Assembly: GCF_947497695.1 (NCBI RefSeq) | Contig: NZ_CANMHM010000019.1 | Location: 1 to 38,729 of the forward strand | DNA from: an uncultured Polaribacter sp. | GTDB lineage: Bacteria; Bacteroidota; Bacteroidia; Flavobacteriales; Flavobacteriaceae | Reading direction: 5' to 3' | DNA length: 38,729 bases | Shown: piece after piece, positions 37,288 through 38,729 of the stretch | Position numbering within the stretch: the first letter of the stretch is position 1 | Layout: each line of letters begins with the position of its first letter | The notes under the pieces: generated by a model | Told to the model about the DNA's origin: nothing | The model's input: only the letters and a program-made list of their open reading frames with translations | Databases searched by the model: none | Position numbers and translations under genes: made by a program

Positions 37288-38535
37288 ATGACGAAAGATT
37301 TATTTGAAAGAATAATCGAAGATAAAGGTCCTTTAGGTAAATGGGCAGATCAAGCAGAAGGCTATTATGTTTTTCCTAAGCTAGAAGGGCCCATTTCTAA
37401 TAGAATGTCTTTTAATGGCAAACAAGTAGTTACTTGGAGTATCAATGATTATTTAGGTTTGGCAAATCATCCAGAAGTTTTAAAGGTTGATGGAGAAGCT
37501 GCCAGAGAACATGGAATGGCATATCCAATGGGAGCAAGAATGATGTCTGGTCACACACCTTTACATGAACAATTAGAAAGAGAGTGTGCTGAGTTTGTAG
37601 ATAAAGAAAAAGCATATTTATTAAATTTTGGTTACCAAGGTATTATGTCTGCAATCGACGCTTTAGTTACTAAAAATGATATTATTGTGTATGATATTGA
37701 TACACATGCTTGTATTATAGATGGTGTTCGTTTACATGCTGGAAAACGTTTTGTTTATAGACATAACGATATGGAAAGTTTTGAAAAAAACATTAAACGT
37801 GCTAAAAGAATGGCAGAAAAAACTGGCGGAGGAATTTTAGTGATTTCTGAAGGGGTTTTTGGAATGCGTGGAGAACAAGGTCGTTTAAAAGAAATTGTAG
37901 CTTTTAAAAAAGAATACAATTTTAGACTTCTAGTAGATGATGCTCATGGTTTTGGAACTTTAGGAAAAGATGGAAGAGGTACTGGTTTTGAACAAGGTGT
38001 ACAAGATGATATTGATGTATATTTTGCAACTTTTGCTAAATCTATGGCAGGTATTGGTGCTTTTTTAGCAGGGAATAAAGATGTAATTCAATACCTACAA
38101 TACAATTTACGTTCTCAAATGTTTGCAAAATCTTTACCAATGGCAATGGTAAAAGGGGCTTTAAAACGTTTAGATATGATTAGAACCATGCCAGAATTAA
38201 AAGAAAAGTTGTGGAAAAATACCAATGCACTTCAATCTGGTTTACGTAATGCTGGTTTTGATTTAGGAACTACACAAACCTGTATTACACCTGTATTTTT
38301 AAAAGGGGAAATTCCTGAAGCTATGGCAATGGTAAATGATTTGCGTGAAAATCACGGAATTTTCTGTTCTATTGTAGTTTATCCAGTAATACCTAAAGGA
38401 TTAATTATTTTAAGGTTGATACCAACTGCAACACACACACAAGAAGATATTGATGAAACCATTACTGCTTTTTCTGCAATTAGAGAAAATTTAGAAAATG
38501 GAACTTATAAGCAAATTGCAGCAGCAATGGTGTAG
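37288..38535 (+). CDS. alpha-oxoamine synthase: candidate cysteate/serine fatty acyltransferase
   Basis: A 415-aa PLP enzyme of the KBL/BioF/serine palmitoyltransferase family, which condenses an amino acid with an acyl thioester and releases CO2. The PLP-stacking His is His140 (DTHACI), the ring-binding Asp217 and His220 lie in VDDAHGFGTLG, and Lys251 (TFAKSMAGIGAF) forms the Schiff base. The Asp217-His220 and His220-Lys251 spacings equal those of bacterial SPT. The N-terminus (KGPLGKWADQAEGYYVFP) is the form seen in Bacteroidota enzymes that make sphingolipids or sulfonolipids; flavobacterial members have been shown to acylate cysteate. With the neighbouring cysteine-synthase-like gene, cysteate is the favoured amino acid, but serine cannot be excluded. 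Confidence 0.88.
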   Translation: MTKDLFERIIEDKGPLGKWADQAEGYYVFPKLEGPISNRMSFNGKQVVTWSINDYLGLANHPEVLKVDGEAAREHGMAYPMGARMMSGHTPLHEQLERECAEFVDKEKAYLLNFGYQGIMSAIDALVTKNDIIVYDIDTHACIIDGVRLHAGKRFVYRHNDMESFEKNIKRAKRMAEKTGGGILVISEGVFGMRGEQGRLKEIVAFKKEYNFRLLVDDAHGFGTLGKDGRGTGFEQGVQDDIDVYFATFAKSMAGIGAFLAGNKDVIQYLQYNLRSQMFAKSLPMAMVKGALKRLDMIRTMPELKEKLWKNTNALQSGLRNAGFDLGTTQTCITPVFLKGEIPEAMAMVNDLRENHGIFCSIVVYPVIPKGLIILRLIPTATHTQEDIDETITAFSAIRENLENGTYKQIAAAMV

Positions 38536-38552
38536 TATTTTGTTTCAAGTAT

Positions 38553-38595
38553 AAAAAAACCGTTTAGAATTTAATTATTCTAAACGGTTTTTTTT
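38553..38595 (+). terminator. intrinsic terminator
   Basis: A perfect 14-bp stem (38557-38570 with 38577-38590, core CCGTTTAGAAT) encloses a 6-base loop and is followed by T8. It lies 22 bases after the acyltransferase stop. From here to the window end no gene is visible. Confidence 0.9.
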
Positions 38596-38729
38596 ATGCT
38601 AAGCTTCTCGTCTTTCAAGAATTATATTTTTTATTGTCATCCTATGTTTATGGGCACTTTCATAAGTATATAAATACTTGTTTATCAATTAAATAAGTTG
38701 TATTTTAGATAAAACAAAACCCCGAAAAC

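Overview
The window looks like the chromosome of a marine-type member of the Flavobacteriaceae (Bacteroidota; Polaribacter or Tenacibaculum would fit, but the genus is a guess). The base composition is very AT-rich. Three proteins end in type IX secretion (T9SS) type A sorting tails. Several promoters match the Bacteroidota pattern TTG-N~20-TAnnTTTG, and starts lack strong Shine-Dalgarno sequences. Flavobacterial families such as DUF6048, DUF6452 and DUF5362 are present. I see no rRNA, tRNA, CRISPR array or intact transposase.

Layout. Positions 1-11.4 kb hold two paralogous giant secreted proteins on the minus strand (1951 and 1192 aa). Both carry proprotein-convertase P domains, MBG domains and calcium-binding TSP3 repeats. 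The larger is followed in its operon by a 76-aa membrane protein with a PID-CTERM-like sorting motif. The 1.5 kb between the two giants is non-coding DNA with a frameshifted gene remnant and a 136-bp imperfect palindrome. 11.7-21.7 kb is mostly housekeeping: mutS2, ung, a glycosyltransferase plus LpxH-like phosphoesterase pair, and a nucleoside phosphorylase coupled to a signal-less substrate-binding-fold protein with a 42-aa lipoprotein behind them. Next come a SUI1/eIF1-like factor, a 2-oxoglutarate/Fe(II)-type oxygenase, DUF6048, DUF6452 and a pterin dehydratase.

22.1-25.2 kb is an accessory islet: a secreted sulfatase fused to a YHYH domain and a T9SS tail, overlapping a small exported protein. 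It is flanked on both sides by decayed copies of the S23 (23S rRNA intervening-sequence) four-helix-bundle gene in the same orientation. 25.7-33.7 kb holds an RNA m5U methyltransferase without Fe-S cysteines, an OmpA lipoprotein, a lipocalin-like lipoprotein, a TM-helix channel-like protein, DUF5362, AsmA and YbaB. 33.7-38.6 kb holds an oligopeptidase B lipoprotein and then two PLP enzymes, a cysteine-synthase-like protein and an alpha-oxoamine synthase. Together these two look like the entry steps of sulfonolipid (capnine) synthesis: cysteate formation, then cysteate acylation.

The items most worth a second look are the S23 remnants bracketing the sulfatase islet, the inverted repeat bounding the right S23 copy, the sulfatase-YHYH-T9SS fusion, the candidate cysteate synthase/acyltransferase pair, and the giant-protein locus that combines a T9SS tail and a PID-CTERM-like tail in one operon.
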